64,000 bases of DNA, taken from positions 1-64,000 of the forward strand of contig CAVUTD010000026.1 in assembly GCA_963744345.1 (NCBI GenBank), written 5' to 3'. The DNA is from DASTFP01 sp963744345 (GTDB lineage: Bacteria > Verrucomicrobiota > Verrucomicrobiia > Chthoniobacterales > Terrimicrobiaceae). This document shows positions 33,638 through 42,822 of this stretch, piece after piece (position 1 is the stretch's first letter; each line of letters opens with the position of its first letter). The translations under genes and the position numbers were made by a program. The notes beneath the pieces were generated by a model, which searched no databases, was not told where the DNA came from, and worked only from the letters and a program-made list of their open reading frames with translations.

Positions 33638-35002
33638 ATGGCCCGCAACGGCGAAAAGAAAACCCAAAAACAAAAGAGTCTGCCATTTATTCAGCCCGAT
33701 GCCGCTGGTATCGATATTGGAGCCACCGAGATCTATGTGGCTGTGTCCGAGGAAAGAGACAATCGCCCGGTGAGGAAGTTCAGGACATTTACCGAGGAGT
33801 TGCACGCCTTGGCCGACTGGCTCATTGCCTGTTCAATCAAAACGGTCGCCATGGAATCCACCGGGGTTTACTGGATCGCCCTTTTCCAGATCCTGGAGCG
33901 CCGGGGGTTGGAAGTTTGTTTGGTCAACGCCCGCCATGTCAAAGGAGTGCCGGGGCGCAAAACCGACATCCAGGACTGCCAGTGGCTGCAATACCTCCAC
34001 AGCGTGGGATTGCTGCGAGGAAGCTTCCGGCCTGCGCAAGCCGTTTGTGCGGTTCGCAGCATTTTGCGCCATCGCGACACCCTGCTCCAGAGCGCCTCGC
34101 GCCAGGTGCTACTCATGCAAAAGGCCCTCACCCAGATGAATCTCCAACTCCACAATGTCATTAGCGACATTACCGGGGTGAGCGGACTAGCCATTATCGA
34201 TGCCATCCTCTTGGGAGAACGCGAACCCTCCAAGCTCTCCGGCTTGTGCGATGGGCGCATCAAAGCCAGCCGCCAGGTCGTGGCTAAGAGCCTGGTGGGC
34301 GACTACCGTCCTGAGCATCTCTTTTGCCTGTACCAGGCCTTGGAAAGCTACCGGCATTTTCAGAGCCAGATTGCCGCTTGCGATCAACACATCGAGGCGA
34401 TGCTCGCGCGTTTCGATTCCCAAGAGCACTGCGCAGAGGCTCCCTGCGCCAAATACAGAGCTCAAGGCAATCAGCCCGCCTTCGATGTTCCCTCCGAGAT
34501 GCACCGAATCCTCGGAGTGGACCTCACGGGGATTCCGGGCATGAGCGCCCAAGCCGTGCTTAGCTTCTTCTGCGAAGTCGGCCCGCAGATCACCCGGTTT
34601 CCTTCCTCACGGCACTTTGCCTCCTGGCTGGGACTTTGTCCGGACAACCGGATCAGTGGCGGCAAAATCCTCTCTTCGAAAACCCGCAACGTGCGCTGCC
34701 GGCTCGCGAATGCCTTGCGCATGGCCGCGACCACTTTGTATCGCAGCCACTCGAGTTTGGGTGACTATTTTCGCCGTCTTCGTGCCAAACTCGGTTCTCC
34801 GTCGGCCATCACCGCCACCGCGCATAAACTCGCCCGCATCCTCTTCGCTATGCTCCGTGACCGCCGTTCTTTCGATCCTCAACTGCTGGGAATCCTTAAC
34901 GAAAAACATCTCCGCCGCCGTCAAAACTCCCTGCGCAAATACGCCACTTCTCTCGGATTTGAACTTGTTCCTCTCCAGAATCTTGCCCATTCAGTTTCTT
35001 AG
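33638..35002 (+). mobile_element. IS110-family transposase
   Basis: 454 residues, intact. N-terminal RuvC-like DEDD domain (PDAAGIDIGATEIYVAVSEE; VAMESTGVYWIALFQILERR; VKGVPGRKTDIQDCQWLQYL) and C-terminal Transposase_20 domain (DLTGIPGMSAQAVLSFFCEV; FASWLGLCPDNRISGGKILS; SKTRNVRCRLANALRMAA) that supplies the catalytic Ser. Such enzymes recombine DNA under guidance of an element-encoded bridge RNA and leave little or no target duplication. Terminal repeats were not identified. It lies between the MATE and rlpA genes and may have replaced their original promoters. Confidence 0.92.
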
Positions 35003-35288
35003 AAAGAAGCGACATGAAGAAGTACAGAGTGCGGAGAGGGACGCAGGATAGACGCGTTCCTTACGCCGACAGCAATCCGCCAGCCATTGAAAGGTCGAGT
35101 TGGCAGCCCTTCACAACGGATTGGATACCATGGATCGCACGGAAGCCATTGTAGTTGGCCTATCCTTGAAGTCAATCAGCCGCAACTTCCCCACTTACTC
35201 CACCGAATGCTGAAAAAAGTGAAGGAGAGCTCCTGCCTCGGCCGTTCTGCTGTTGCTTTTCCGAGCGGCGTCACGAAAATCGGCGGCG
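35003..35288. other. Gap after the IS110 transposase
   Basis: It holds the unresolved right end of the IS110 element and the leader of the RlpA-like gene. I see no further gene, no clear inverted repeat and no strong promoter. Confidence 0.5.
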
Positions 35289-35810
35289 ATGCCTCGCTGG
35301 ATTTTCGGTTTGCTGCTGCCTTGCATCTTGGGGGGATGCGGCCAAAAGGATTATCCGGGGTATAAGTATCGGCCATACACTCTTGGCGGGATACGGTATA
35401 CGCCTATGTCCCCCGGGCAGGCCCCGGGATACGTCGAAGTTGGCGTGGCTTCTCACTATAAAGAAGGAGGACTCTTCCTTCCCGGGCCAACTTCCTTGGG
35501 TGAAGATCTCTGGCCCTGGAGTCGAAGCGGAGCGCACAAGACATTGCCGTTACCGTGCCGCGTCCGAATCACCAATTTGCGAAACGGCCGATCGACAACC
35601 ATTCGTTTGAACGATCGCGGCCCTTTTGTGGCAGGGCGGATCCTTGACGTCACCGAACCTGTCGCGAAGGATCTCGGGTTCTATGACGCCGGGTTAACGC
35701 CTGTGAGGCTGGAAGTGCTCAGCGTGGGGGACGGTCGCTGGCAGGTCACGCGCGCAGTGATCCCCCGCGCTATCCCCATAAGCGCGGCGCCGGGCCGGAT
35801 TGTGCCGTAG
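35289..35810 (+). CDS. RlpA-like lipoprotein (septal/peptidoglycan-associated)
   Basis: 173 residues from ATG 35289, chosen because the signal peptide starts there and ends in a lipobox (LLPCILGGC). The double-psi beta-barrel is clear: EVGVASHYKEGGLFLPGPTS, AHKTLPLPCRVRITNLRNGR, STTIRLNDRGPFVAGRILDV. The DRGPF box is the family hallmark. In Pseudomonas RlpA is a lytic transglycosylase that cuts glycan strands lacking stem peptides; there is no SPOR domain here. The His of the AHKTLP box (H/D active site) is kept. Outer-membrane location is likely. Confidence 0.85.
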   Translation: MPRWIFGLLLPCILGGCGQKDYPGYKYRPYTLGGIRYTPMSPGQAPGYVEVGVASHYKEGGLFLPGPTSLGEDLWPWSRSGAHKTLPLPCRVRITNLRNGRSTTIRLNDRGPFVAGRILDVTEPVAKDLGFYDAGLTPVRLEVLSVGDGRWQVTRAVIPRAIPISAAPGRIVP

Positions 35811-35949
35811 GTATTGCGCAACGCAGCGCGTTCCGCGGGATACTCTCTCCGGAGATGCAGCCGATAGACAATTGGTTGACGATTACGCGAGCGACCTCTT
35901 GGCAGCATGGGCCGCAGATGGTCGCGAACTCGCGACGCGCTCGGCGGGT

Positions 35950-37986
35950 CTAAGTTAGCGGCTTCTGAGCGGTAAGGAGTTCTCTTGCTGCTTGCAGTTG
36001 GTCTTCGCTGCCGATAAGGAGAACTTGATCGCCGCTCTCCAGTTCCTCATAAGGTCCTGGATTCACGATGCTGGTGCCGTCCCTCTCGATGCCCACGATA
36101 CTCGCTCCGGTTTGCGTGCGCACCATCAGTTCGGCGATCATCTTTCCGGCAGCCGGGGTGCCGGGCTGGACTTCCACCGTTTCGAGCCTTGCCTCGCGCA
36201 AGAGGGGCGGCAGGCTGGGAGTTTCCTGAAGGATCGGCGGATCGGCCGGCTGGGCAAAGGTGTCTCGCAAGGCGGACTGCGCGCGGGAATAGAGTCTCAC
36301 GGCACTGCGATAGAACACGAAGCAGGAAATCAGCACGATCAGCAGCGTGACCAACAAGACGTTCCCCGAAGGAAGGAGAGTCGAGCTGAGAAGCGCCACC
36401 AGGAGAACCAGAGCGGCTGTGCCGACTACGGTGATTGTCCTGGAGATAAGCGATTGCAGGGCGAGATCCCGAGAACCTGCTTCGTCAGGGCCGACGGCGC
36501 TTTCAGCCACGACCATCGCTCCGGCCTCCAGCTTCCGCCAGACGGCGACCAGCAACGGAAAACTCACCAGTAGTGCTACCAACCACGTAGCGGCTTTTGT
36601 GCCGTTCACATCGCCGGGAAATTCTGGCCACCAAACCACCATGTGCCTTTGCAAGAAAACTGCAGCGATAAAAATGCCGGTAATGATCAGCAGGTTCAGG
36701 GCGATCTGAGCACCGAGCTTGGTGAGGATCTTCCGTTCCACGCGCCATCCGCCTCGATTACCGATGTTTCCCACCTGATCGCTGTATGCGTCGATAGCTT
36801 GCAACAAAGGTTTCGGAGCAACGCGGTCGAACCATTCAACCAAGCCGTCAGAACTCTTAATTAAATAAGGCGTCAGCAATGTGGTGAGCGAAGAGACGGC
36901 GACAGCGATAGGATAGATGAAATCGCTCGTGACCTTTAAGGTAAGTCCCAGGGAGGCGATGATGAAGGAGAATTCGCCAATCTGGGCAAGTCCCATGCCC
37001 ACGCGCAGGGAAGTGCGCATATCGTTGCCGGCGAGAAAGCTTCCCAGTGCACAGCTGAAGACCTTGCCGAGCACGACAACAAGCGTGATGGCAAGAATCG
37101 GGAACGCATATCTTGCCAGGAGAACCGGATCGATCAGCAGGCCGATCGAAACGAAAAATACGGCGCTGAAAAGATCCCGCACAGGATGCATAAGGGTCTC
37201 GATTCTGTAGATTTGGCGGGCCTCGGCGACGATCGCTCCGATAAGGAAGGCTCCCAAGGCTACGCTGTAACCCAGCATCACCGTGACCAGGGAAATTCCA
37301 AAGCAGAGTCCGACAACCGTAATCAACAGCATCTCGTCACTCTTGAAACTGGCGACATAGTTCAAGAGTCGCGGGACAAGGATGAGCCCGAGGACCAAAA
37401 GAATGCCAAGGAAGGATCCCAGGCTCAGGATGGTCATCCCTACGGCTCGAGCCTCGAATTGGCCGGTGATGGCAAAGCCCGAGAGCAGCGCAATCATCAC
37501 GATCGCCAAAATATCCTCAACGATAAGGATGCCGAAGATAAGGCTCGCAAAAGGCTCGCGCGTCTTGCCTAAACCTTCGAGGGCTTTGATGATGATTGTC
37601 GTCGAAGAGATCGAAAGGATTGCGCCCAGGAAAATGCTGTCCATTTCACTCCAGCCAAAAGCGCGCCCAAGTCCATAACCGGCCAAAATCATGAGAACGA
37701 TCTCGAAGGAGGCGGCAATGAACGCGGTCGCGCCTACCTTTCTTAACTTGGGAAGACTGAACTCCAGCCCGAGCGCAAACATGAGGAAGATGATTCCAAG
37801 TTCAGCGAGGGTCTCGATGGCATGCTCATCAATCAATGAGAACGGGGGAGTGTGCGGACCGATGATAACCCCGGCGAGGATGTATCCGAGGACCACCGGC
37901 TGATGGAGTTGCCGAAAAATGAGTGTAGCCACGGCGGCCACGCTCATCACTATCGCCAAATCCTTCAGGAAAGTTGCTTCGTGCAT
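35950..37986 (-). CDS. CPA2-family cation:proton antiporter with TrkA-C domain
   Basis: 678 residues. About 12 N-terminal spans of the Na+/H+ exchanger fold (QPVVLGYILAGVIIGPHTPP; IIFLMFALGLEFSLPKLRKV; FLGAILSISSTTIIIKALEG; LIFGILIVEDILAIVMIALL), three more spans after residue 430, and a C-terminal TrkA-C domain (GASIVGIERDGTSIVNPGPY; LESGDQVLLIGSEDQLQAA). No TrkA-N/NAD domain, unlike KefB/KefC. It probably exchanges K+ or Na+ for H+ and is gated by a ligand of the TrkA-C part. Confidence 0.9.
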   Translation of the reverse strand: MHEATFLKDLAIVMSVAAVATLIFRQLHQPVVLGYILAGVIIGPHTPPFSLIDEHAIETLAELGIIFLMFALGLEFSLPKLRKVGATAFIAASFEIVLMILAGYGLGRAFGWSEMDSIFLGAILSISSTTIIIKALEGLGKTREPFASLIFGILIVEDILAIVMIALLSGFAITGQFEARAVGMTILSLGSFLGILLVLGLILVPRLLNYVASFKSDEMLLITVVGLCFGISLVTVMLGYSVALGAFLIGAIVAEARQIYRIETLMHPVRDLFSAVFFVSIGLLIDPVLLARYAFPILAITLVVVLGKVFSCALGSFLAGNDMRTSLRVGMGLAQIGEFSFIIASLGLTLKVTSDFIYPIAVAVSSLTTLLTPYLIKSSDGLVEWFDRVAPKPLLQAIDAYSDQVGNIGNRGGWRVERKILTKLGAQIALNLLIITGIFIAAVFLQRHMVVWWPEFPGDVNGTKAATWLVALLVSFPLLVAVWRKLEAGAMVVAESAVGPDEAGSRDLALQSLISRTITVVGTAALVLLVALLSSTLLPSGNVLLVTLLIVLISCFVFYRSAVRLYSRAQSALRDTFAQPADPPILQETPSLPPLLREARLETVEVQPGTPAAGKMIAELMVRTQTGASIVGIERDGTSIVNPGPYEELESGDQVLLIGSEDQLQAARELLTAQKPLT

Positions 37987-38164
37987 GTCCGACGTTCTCC
38001 CTCGTTTAAAACAAATACTTGAGCAGACTCTTAGAATCAGCGGCGTGATGGTTCTCCATCAGCACAAAGGATCAAGAACACCCTGGCTCACGGGGAAATC
38101 TTTTGCCCCAGCATCCCTCACATGTCCAACTCCGAGGAGGAAAAAAATCTTTTTGAGACCGGCC

Positions 38165-38842
38165 TTACTTCTTGAGCTTCGTTGGCTCGTTCGAGCCGAG
38201 AAAGTCTGCGATCGATCGATGAGTCCTCACCGAGAGGACAGGCCAAATATGCATCGGGATATCCAAGCGCAGCACCAGGCTCGCCTGTTTCCAACGGGCG
38301 GAAGAGCCCGGAACAACCATAAGATCGAACGGACACCATGTCGCCAGAGTAGGGTGTGTCCACGGCGCGGCATTGAGACGCTTAAGGAAGGCGCTGCCCG
38401 GTCGCATATCGCGACAGGCGGCGAGCGGGAGCAAAGCGGCCGCAGCGCTTCCGTTATGCGGCGAATTCAGCAGCGCGACACGCCGGACCTTCAGACCGGG
38501 CATCTGCCGAAAGGCTTCACGAATGACAAGCCCGCCCATACTGTAACCGACCAAGTTTACGGGCACATTCATCCGATGGAGCTCGGAGGCAAGTGCGGAG
38601 CCCAGCGACTCGATCGAAGTGCGTCCGCTATTGTCGTAACGCCAAATCGTGCACGGACCCACGTCCGCGGCAATGCGGCTGCGAAGTCGTTCCCATCGGG
38701 AATGCGAACCCCAAATTCCGTCGAGAATCAACGTCCTCGTCGGCGGCTCGGTCGAATGAAAGGGCGAGCTTCCTTTAGATAAGGCGGGAACGACTGTAGC
38801 CAAAATCATACAGATAAACTCTAATCTCGCCGGAAGTCTCAT
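38165..38842 (-). CDS. Alpha/beta hydrolase (lipase/esterase-like)
   Basis: 225 residues with a signal-like N-terminus (LEFICMILATVVPALSKGSS). The nucleophile elbow is NLVGYSMGGLVIREAF (GxSxG), and RTLILDGIWGSHSRWERLRS sits where the oxyanion-hole strand belongs. A candidate His is in LSVRTHRSIADFL and an acid in CPFDLMVVPG, giving a possible triad. Substrate unknown; lipase-like proteins with GYSMGG act on esters or as chaperones. Start chosen at ATG 38842; divergent from the lipoprotein gene. Confidence 0.75.
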   Translation of the reverse strand: MRLPARLEFICMILATVVPALSKGSSPFHSTEPPTRTLILDGIWGSHSRWERLRSRIAADVGPCTIWRYDNSGRTSIESLGSALASELHRMNVPVNLVGYSMGGLVIREAFRQMPGLKVRRVALLNSPHNGSAAAALLPLAACRDMRPGSAFLKRLNAAPWTHPTLATWCPFDLMVVPGSSARWKQASLVLRLDIPMHIWPVLSVRTHRSIADFLGSNEPTKLKK

Positions 38843-39028
38843 GAACGCCAGAGCACATTGTCACCGCTGGCGGCCATTCTGCAAGGTGAAGGTCGCCAGG
38901 CCGATGTCTCACGTCCCGCAGAGCAGTTGACCAGCCGCGTGGCATGTCAGGGAGTGTGCGGTAGGAACCCTACTAAGGGAAGAGGATCCTTGGCAAACCC
39001 CGGCAGGATGGCGTTTGATCTGGCGCTC

Positions 39029-39730
39029 ATGAATCTTGCATACTTGTCCCGACTCGCGTGCGCGGGGATATGGCTTGCGCTCGCGTCCTGCGCCTCTGTC
39101 AGCGTAAGGGAAACCATCCCGTTGACCGACGCGCCAGCTCAAGGCCCCCAGACCATCCTTGTGCAACCCTTCGAATTCGAAGACGACATGATCCGTGTTA
39201 ACCGGCAGGGAGCGGAACTCGAGACGTTTAAACGGGATCTCCAGAAGGAAATGACAGCAAACCTCTACGAGAGAATCCGAAGATACATCGCCCCGTCGCA
39301 GGTCTTGTATACCGATGCTACGCCAACGCAGGGAAATTCCTGGCTGATCTCCGGCCGCTTCACGCGCGTTAATCAAGGCAGTCGCCTCTTGCGCACCACT
39401 CTCGGCTTTGGATCGGGAGGGACAAAGATGGACGTGACAGCGACCGTCTCAGACCTCTCCGGACCTACTCCCAAGCGATTTCTGATGATTCAAACCACGG
39501 GGGGCACCAATGCAATGCCTGGCGCAATCATGGGGGTCATCGTTTGGCCCTTGACGTTTTCGGGAGCCCCCGGATTGGTTTCGGGACTTTCCGCGGATTG
39601 CCAACGTACCTCACGCGAAATTACCAATGCGCTGGCTGCGTACATGAAGCAGCATGGTCTGCAGGTGGCCAAGGGCGTTCCGCAACCAAAACAACGAGGA
39701 AGTTTACCCTGGTTGCCGCCCGGCAGGTAA
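39029..39730 (+). CDS. Lipoprotein with DUF4410-like domain
   Basis: 233 residues from ATG 39029 (ATG 39008 in frame is the alternative). Signal peptide with lipobox: YLSRLACAGIWLALASCASV. The mature domain resembles DUF4410 (ILVQPFEFEDDMI; LQKEMTANLYERIRRYIAPS; SWLISGRFTRVNQGSRLLRT; GFGSGGTKMDVTATVSDL). It may insert in the inner leaflet of the outer membrane. A Gly/Pro-rich stretch after residue 160 (MPGAIMGVIVWPLTFSGAPG) is hydrophobic. Function unknown. Confidence 0.7.
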   Translation: MNLAYLSRLACAGIWLALASCASVSVRETIPLTDAPAQGPQTILVQPFEFEDDMIRVNRQGAELETFKRDLQKEMTANLYERIRRYIAPSQVLYTDATPTQGNSWLISGRFTRVNQGSRLLRTTLGFGSGGTKMDVTATVSDLSGPTPKRFLMIQTTGGTNAMPGAIMGVIVWPLTFSGAPGLVSGLSADCQRTSREITNALAAYMKQHGLQVAKGVPQPKQRGSLPWLPPGR

Positions 39731-39963
39731 ACGCGAACTGCCAACGGCGAGCTTAAGCCGAGTCGAATGTTCGTCATCCATGAGGAAGCAGTCCAACCGG
39801 GCTCTGGGTCAAATGCTCGCGCACCTCTCGGAACTCGGCGTGAGGAATTTCGAGCCGCAGAGCCCAGTGCCCTTTGAGGCAGACTTGAGGATGAGAAGAA
39901 TCAGCTAGTCGCCATGATCGTTGCTTCGAATAAAATTGCCAACGGCAAATTCGACCTTCGCAG

Positions 39964-40046
39964 TGCGACATTCCGCCTGTGGTAAAATCGAAGGCAGGAA
40001 TACTGATTCTTTCGACATTCGAAATTCGTCGTTCGACATTCCGCCC
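39964..40046. repeat. Short direct repeats in the leader of the deacetylase-like gene
   Basis: CGACATTCCGCC occurs at 39966-39977 and 40034-40045, and TTCGACATTC/TTCGAAATTCG forms lie between. Such TTCGAAATTCG-type AT-rich/GC dyads are frequent in intergenic regions of Verrucomicrobiota and related MAGs; translated they give sequences like NVERRISNVER, which should not be taken as protein. Confidence 0.5.
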
Positions 40047-40946
40047 GTGCGCTGTTTTTACCATCTTGGATACGTCTTTCCACTCCCGGAAACGCACCCG
40101 TTTCCCATGGACAAGTTCTGGCGCGCGGAGCAAATGATTCGGGCGGAGTGCCCGGCTGCTCGGATTACTCCGGTGAAACCTGCTCCTGTCCTTCAACTCT
40201 TACGAGTTCACACAGCCTCTTACTTGACCAGCGTCCGCACAGGAAGTTTAAGCCGCGACAGTCTTGTTCGACTCGGATTACCTGCGTGCGAGGGCTTGCT
40301 CACCCGTTCCCGGCGTGAGACTGCAGGAACCGTGGCAGCCATGTGGGCCGCGCTTGAGGAAGGATTAGCTTGCAATCTAGCAGGAGGCACGCACCACGCG
40401 TTTCCAGATCGCGGACTCGGCTACTGCGTGCTCAACGACGTCGCCGTCGCCATTCGAGACCTGCACGCGAGTTTTCCGGAGCGCCGAATTTTTATCGTCG
40501 ATACCGATGCTCATCAAGGCAACGGCAGCAATGGCATTTTCGCGAACGACAAGCGTGTCTTCACGTATTCGATGCATGTCGGGCGCAACTATCCGGCGGA
40601 GAAGACGCCCGGTTCGCTCGATATTGAACTGCCGCGATATGTTGGCGGCGACGAATATCTCGATCGACTCAACGCAACTCTGTCGTCTGCATTTGAACGG
40701 TTCGAACCCGACCTTACCTTCTGGATCTCGGGATCGGACCCGCATGAGAATGACCGATTCGGTCAGATGAAGCTGAGCGATGCCGACATGGCGAGCCGCG
40801 ACCGCGCCGTCCTGGATCTGGTCACTAAGCATCGAATCCCCGTAGTGGTGCTCTACGGTGGCGGATATAATCGCGAGCGCGTTCACACCGCACGCTTGCA
40901 CGCCAACACCATCAAACTTGCGGAAGGCTTTTGGCAGCGCAAATGA
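40047..40946 (+). CDS. Histone-deacetylase-like amidohydrolase
   Basis: 299 residues from GTG 40047; the frame upstream is made of the short repeats. It aligns by eye to class IV/AcuC-type deacetylases: VRCFYHLGYVFPLPETHPFP, LACNLAGGTHHAFPDRGLGY, IFIVDTDAHQGNGSNGIF, FWISGSDPHENDRFGQM and VVLYGGGYNRE. The Zn ligands (D and H of DTDAHQ, D of SGSDPHEND) and the HH pair are intact. It probably deacetylates acetyl-lysine proteins or acetylated polyamines in the cytoplasm. The substrate is not indicated by its neighbours. Confidence 0.85.
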   Translation: MRCFYHLGYVFPLPETHPFPMDKFWRAEQMIRAECPAARITPVKPAPVLQLLRVHTASYLTSVRTGSLSRDSLVRLGLPACEGLLTRSRRETAGTVAAMWAALEEGLACNLAGGTHHAFPDRGLGYCVLNDVAVAIRDLHASFPERRIFIVDTDAHQGNGSNGIFANDKRVFTYSMHVGRNYPAEKTPGSLDIELPRYVGGDEYLDRLNATLSSAFERFEPDLTFWISGSDPHENDRFGQMKLSDADMASRDRAVLDLVTKHRIPVVVLYGGGYNRERVHTARLHANTIKLAEGFWQRK

Positions 40947-41280
40947 AGGTGGGCGAAGTGAAGACCGCAGTCTGGACGCTTCTCTGCTGCTTCACTTCTG
41001 GAATGTTCCCGCCGTCCGAGTTTATTCCACGAGTTAATCTATCCTAATGGGACCATCGTTTCGCTCGAATGCATCAAGGTTTAACGAATCAGTTATCGGT
41101 CGCGATGATGCGTTGAGCTCGAGACCCAAGGGAGTCAAGAGGCCTGAGACGCGGTGGCCGCTATGAAGAGACGGCTGGCTGGAAAAGATCGCCTGGGAAG
41201 TTTAGCAGCGTGATTGCCTGCCTAAACGCAACTTTCTGAATTTCGCGATGTTTAAATCAATAAATCTACAAATTAATTTT
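40947..41280. other. Gap with a possible hairpin, no gene seen
   Basis: Just after the deacetylase stop an inverted repeat (GAAGTGAAG ... CTTCACTTC, about 40955-41000) could form a hairpin, but it lacks a T-run. No coding frame here is convincing. The last 40 bp form the leader of the small secreted protein. Confidence 0.4.
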
Positions 41281-41565
41281 ATGAAGAGCAGATCATTTCT
41301 TCTGACACTGGTAGCTGTCGCAGCCTTTGCGCTAATGGCGACTCCGGCGGAAGCGGGCGGCAGGAAAAAGCACTCTAATCGTGGTTGGAACGATGGCCGT
41401 CACGGGTACTATCAGCGTGGTTGGAATCGCGGGCGTCATTTTCGGCCGGTCGTGGTTCGGCCGGTGGCTCGCTATCGGCCCGTCGTGATTCGCCCGGTGG
41501 CTCGCTATCGGCCCGTCGTTTTTATTCCAGCTCCTGTGTTCGTGTTTGGGTTCGGATTTCGTTGA
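41281..41565 (+). CDS. Small secreted Arg/Val-rich repeat protein
   Basis: 94 residues from ATG 41281. Signal peptide SRSFLLTLVAVAAFALMATP ending AEA-G. The mature part has a basic stretch (GGRKKHSNRGWNDGRHGYYQ, RGWNRGRHF) and two copies of RPVARYRPVV, ending in a Phe-rich tail (FIPAPVFVFGFGFR). The repeats and low complexity suggest a surface or matrix protein. ATG 41248 in frame is less likely because the signal peptide starts at 41281. Confidence 0.65.
   Translation: MKSRSFLLTLVAVAAFALMATPAEAGGRKKHSNRGWNDGRHGYYQRGWNRGRHFRPVVVRPVARYRPVVIRPVARYRPVVFIPAPVFVFGFGFR
41458..41523 (+). repeat. 33-bp tandem repeat, two copies
   Basis: Units 41458-41490 and 41491-41523 are in frame and near-identical (differences at the first and last codons), each encoding RPVARYRPVV plus one residue. 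A degenerate partial copy precedes them (RPVVV). Confidence 0.85.
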
Positions 41566-42311
41566 GCTCGGGCGAATCGGTGTTGGCCTTATGCAACGGG
41601 TCGGGAAGCTCACCAAAGGTCGCCCGCTTCCCGACCTGAATTACACCATGATTTGTCGACGCGCCGAGCCGTGGTCGCTTCACGATCATGAACGGCTTGC
41701 TCGTAAGAGTTGGCATCGATTTGACGGATGCTGGCTGGAATGCACCGATGCGGCTTTGGCCTGACTCCCAAAAGGAGGACGTGACATAACTGGAGTTCTG
41801 CTCGAAAAGGAGCAGAAGATGAAGAGGAGTCGGTTCAGCGCGGAACAGACAATTGGGATATCGGGAGAGGCCGAGGTCGGGAGTCCGATAAAGGCGGTCT
41901 CTCGGGCAAAAGCCGGCGTATTAGGACGATTGATCCGTCGCATGTCATCGGAAACCTCCGAGACGGCGCCTACCGCGTGCGCAAAGGCCTCCTGGACGCC
42001 TGGGGTGGCCTCAACATCAAGAACGGCTATATTCAGCGAAGCGGTCGATTGCCCGCGTTTCTGGGACGCGCCCAGATTCTACACATGGTTTCTCACGCAG
42101 AAGCCAGTGTTGATTCCGCAGAATAACCCTGAGCGCTCGTAAAACGGCGCGAATGCAACGTGAGCTTTGCCCGGTAGCCTGAATGTCGCTGCGGGAAGTC
42201 GGCCATAGATCGAGCCGTCCCGAGGAGCGTGGCGCGGTGTACTGTGTCCCGTCAACGTGGTCGATCGCTGCGGCACTCAGCCATCTCTTTGGTGACTCCG
42301 AGGAGCGTTAG
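41566..42311. other. Degenerate stretch with no intact gene
   Basis: Apart from the IS3 left-end relic (41790-41890) I see only short frames. One plus-strand frame (about 41880-42126), out of phase with the relic, reads NLRDGAYRVRKGLLDAWGGL onward and stops at 42124-42126; it is not recognisable and lacks a start. The rest is unassigned. Confidence 0.4.
41790..41890 (+). pseudogene. IS3-family left-end and orfA relic
   Basis: GGAGTTCTGCTCGAAAAGGA followed by GCAG and an ATG (41819) resembles the same region of the complete IS3 element at 53.7 kb (GGAGTTCTCCGAAAAGGGAG before its orfA ATG), including a CTGCTC/GAGCAG hairpin. The coding part starts MKRSRFSAEQTIGISGEAEV, like IS3 OrfA, but loses similarity after about 25 residues. 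Confidence 0.55.
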
Positions 42312-42512
42312 CTACACGCTGGCCGATCGGTCTTTGTGATGTCTTTCCAGCACTTTTTTCGCCAGCAAGCGGCAAGCAGCAAGGTCGTCGGCCAAAAAGT
42401 GAACGAAGCCCCGATTTTTACAAAGAATTTCCCATTCCTCTCGGGTAAATTTCCGCGCGAACTCAACGAGCTCGAGGTGAGTCGGAGGCTTGTCCAATTC
42501 AAGTCTCGCCAT
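42312..42512 (-). CDS. Possible small hypothetical protein, 66 aa
   Basis: Reads MARLELDKPPTHLELVEFAR, then KFTREEWEILCKNRGFVHFL and a Lys/Arg-rich tail. It is helical and soluble with no known motif. It sits in a gene-poor region where pseudogenes are common, and another frame overlaps it, so coding is uncertain. Confidence 0.35.
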   Translation of the reverse strand: MARLELDKPPTHLELVEFARKFTREEWEILCKNRGFVHFLADDLAACRLLAKKVLERHHKDRSASV

Positions 42513-42822
42513 GGGATTGTTCCACGGCCACTATGCTATGAAACCATCTTCTTAGCGAGTCTTGTCTTCGCCTATTCGCAAATTGCCAAGACACTCCGGC
42601 TGACTGAAGCGAAGAAGGACGAAACCTCCAGCAGCGAAAAAGCCAACCGAAGATGTCAGGCAGCCTTGCTATTGCCGCCCCTGAATTACGCGAACGTGGG
42701 ACAAGATTGATGAAGCCAAAAGCGTAAAGCTCAACAGCGCCGCAGCGATGTGAGCAACTCGTGGCGCAATTGAAGTTTGGCAGCAGCAACAACGATCAAT
42801 GATCCTAAAAAGCGAGCTCCGC
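42513..42822. other. Gap, nothing assigned
   Basis: Several short overlapping minus-strand frames exist but none has motifs, a good start or consistent character. I see no hairpin or promoter of note. Confidence 0.4.

Noticed and set aside
39774..40196. Minus-strand frames with NVERRISNVER-like sequence
   Set aside because: Repeat-derived translation of intergenic palindromes, not a protein.
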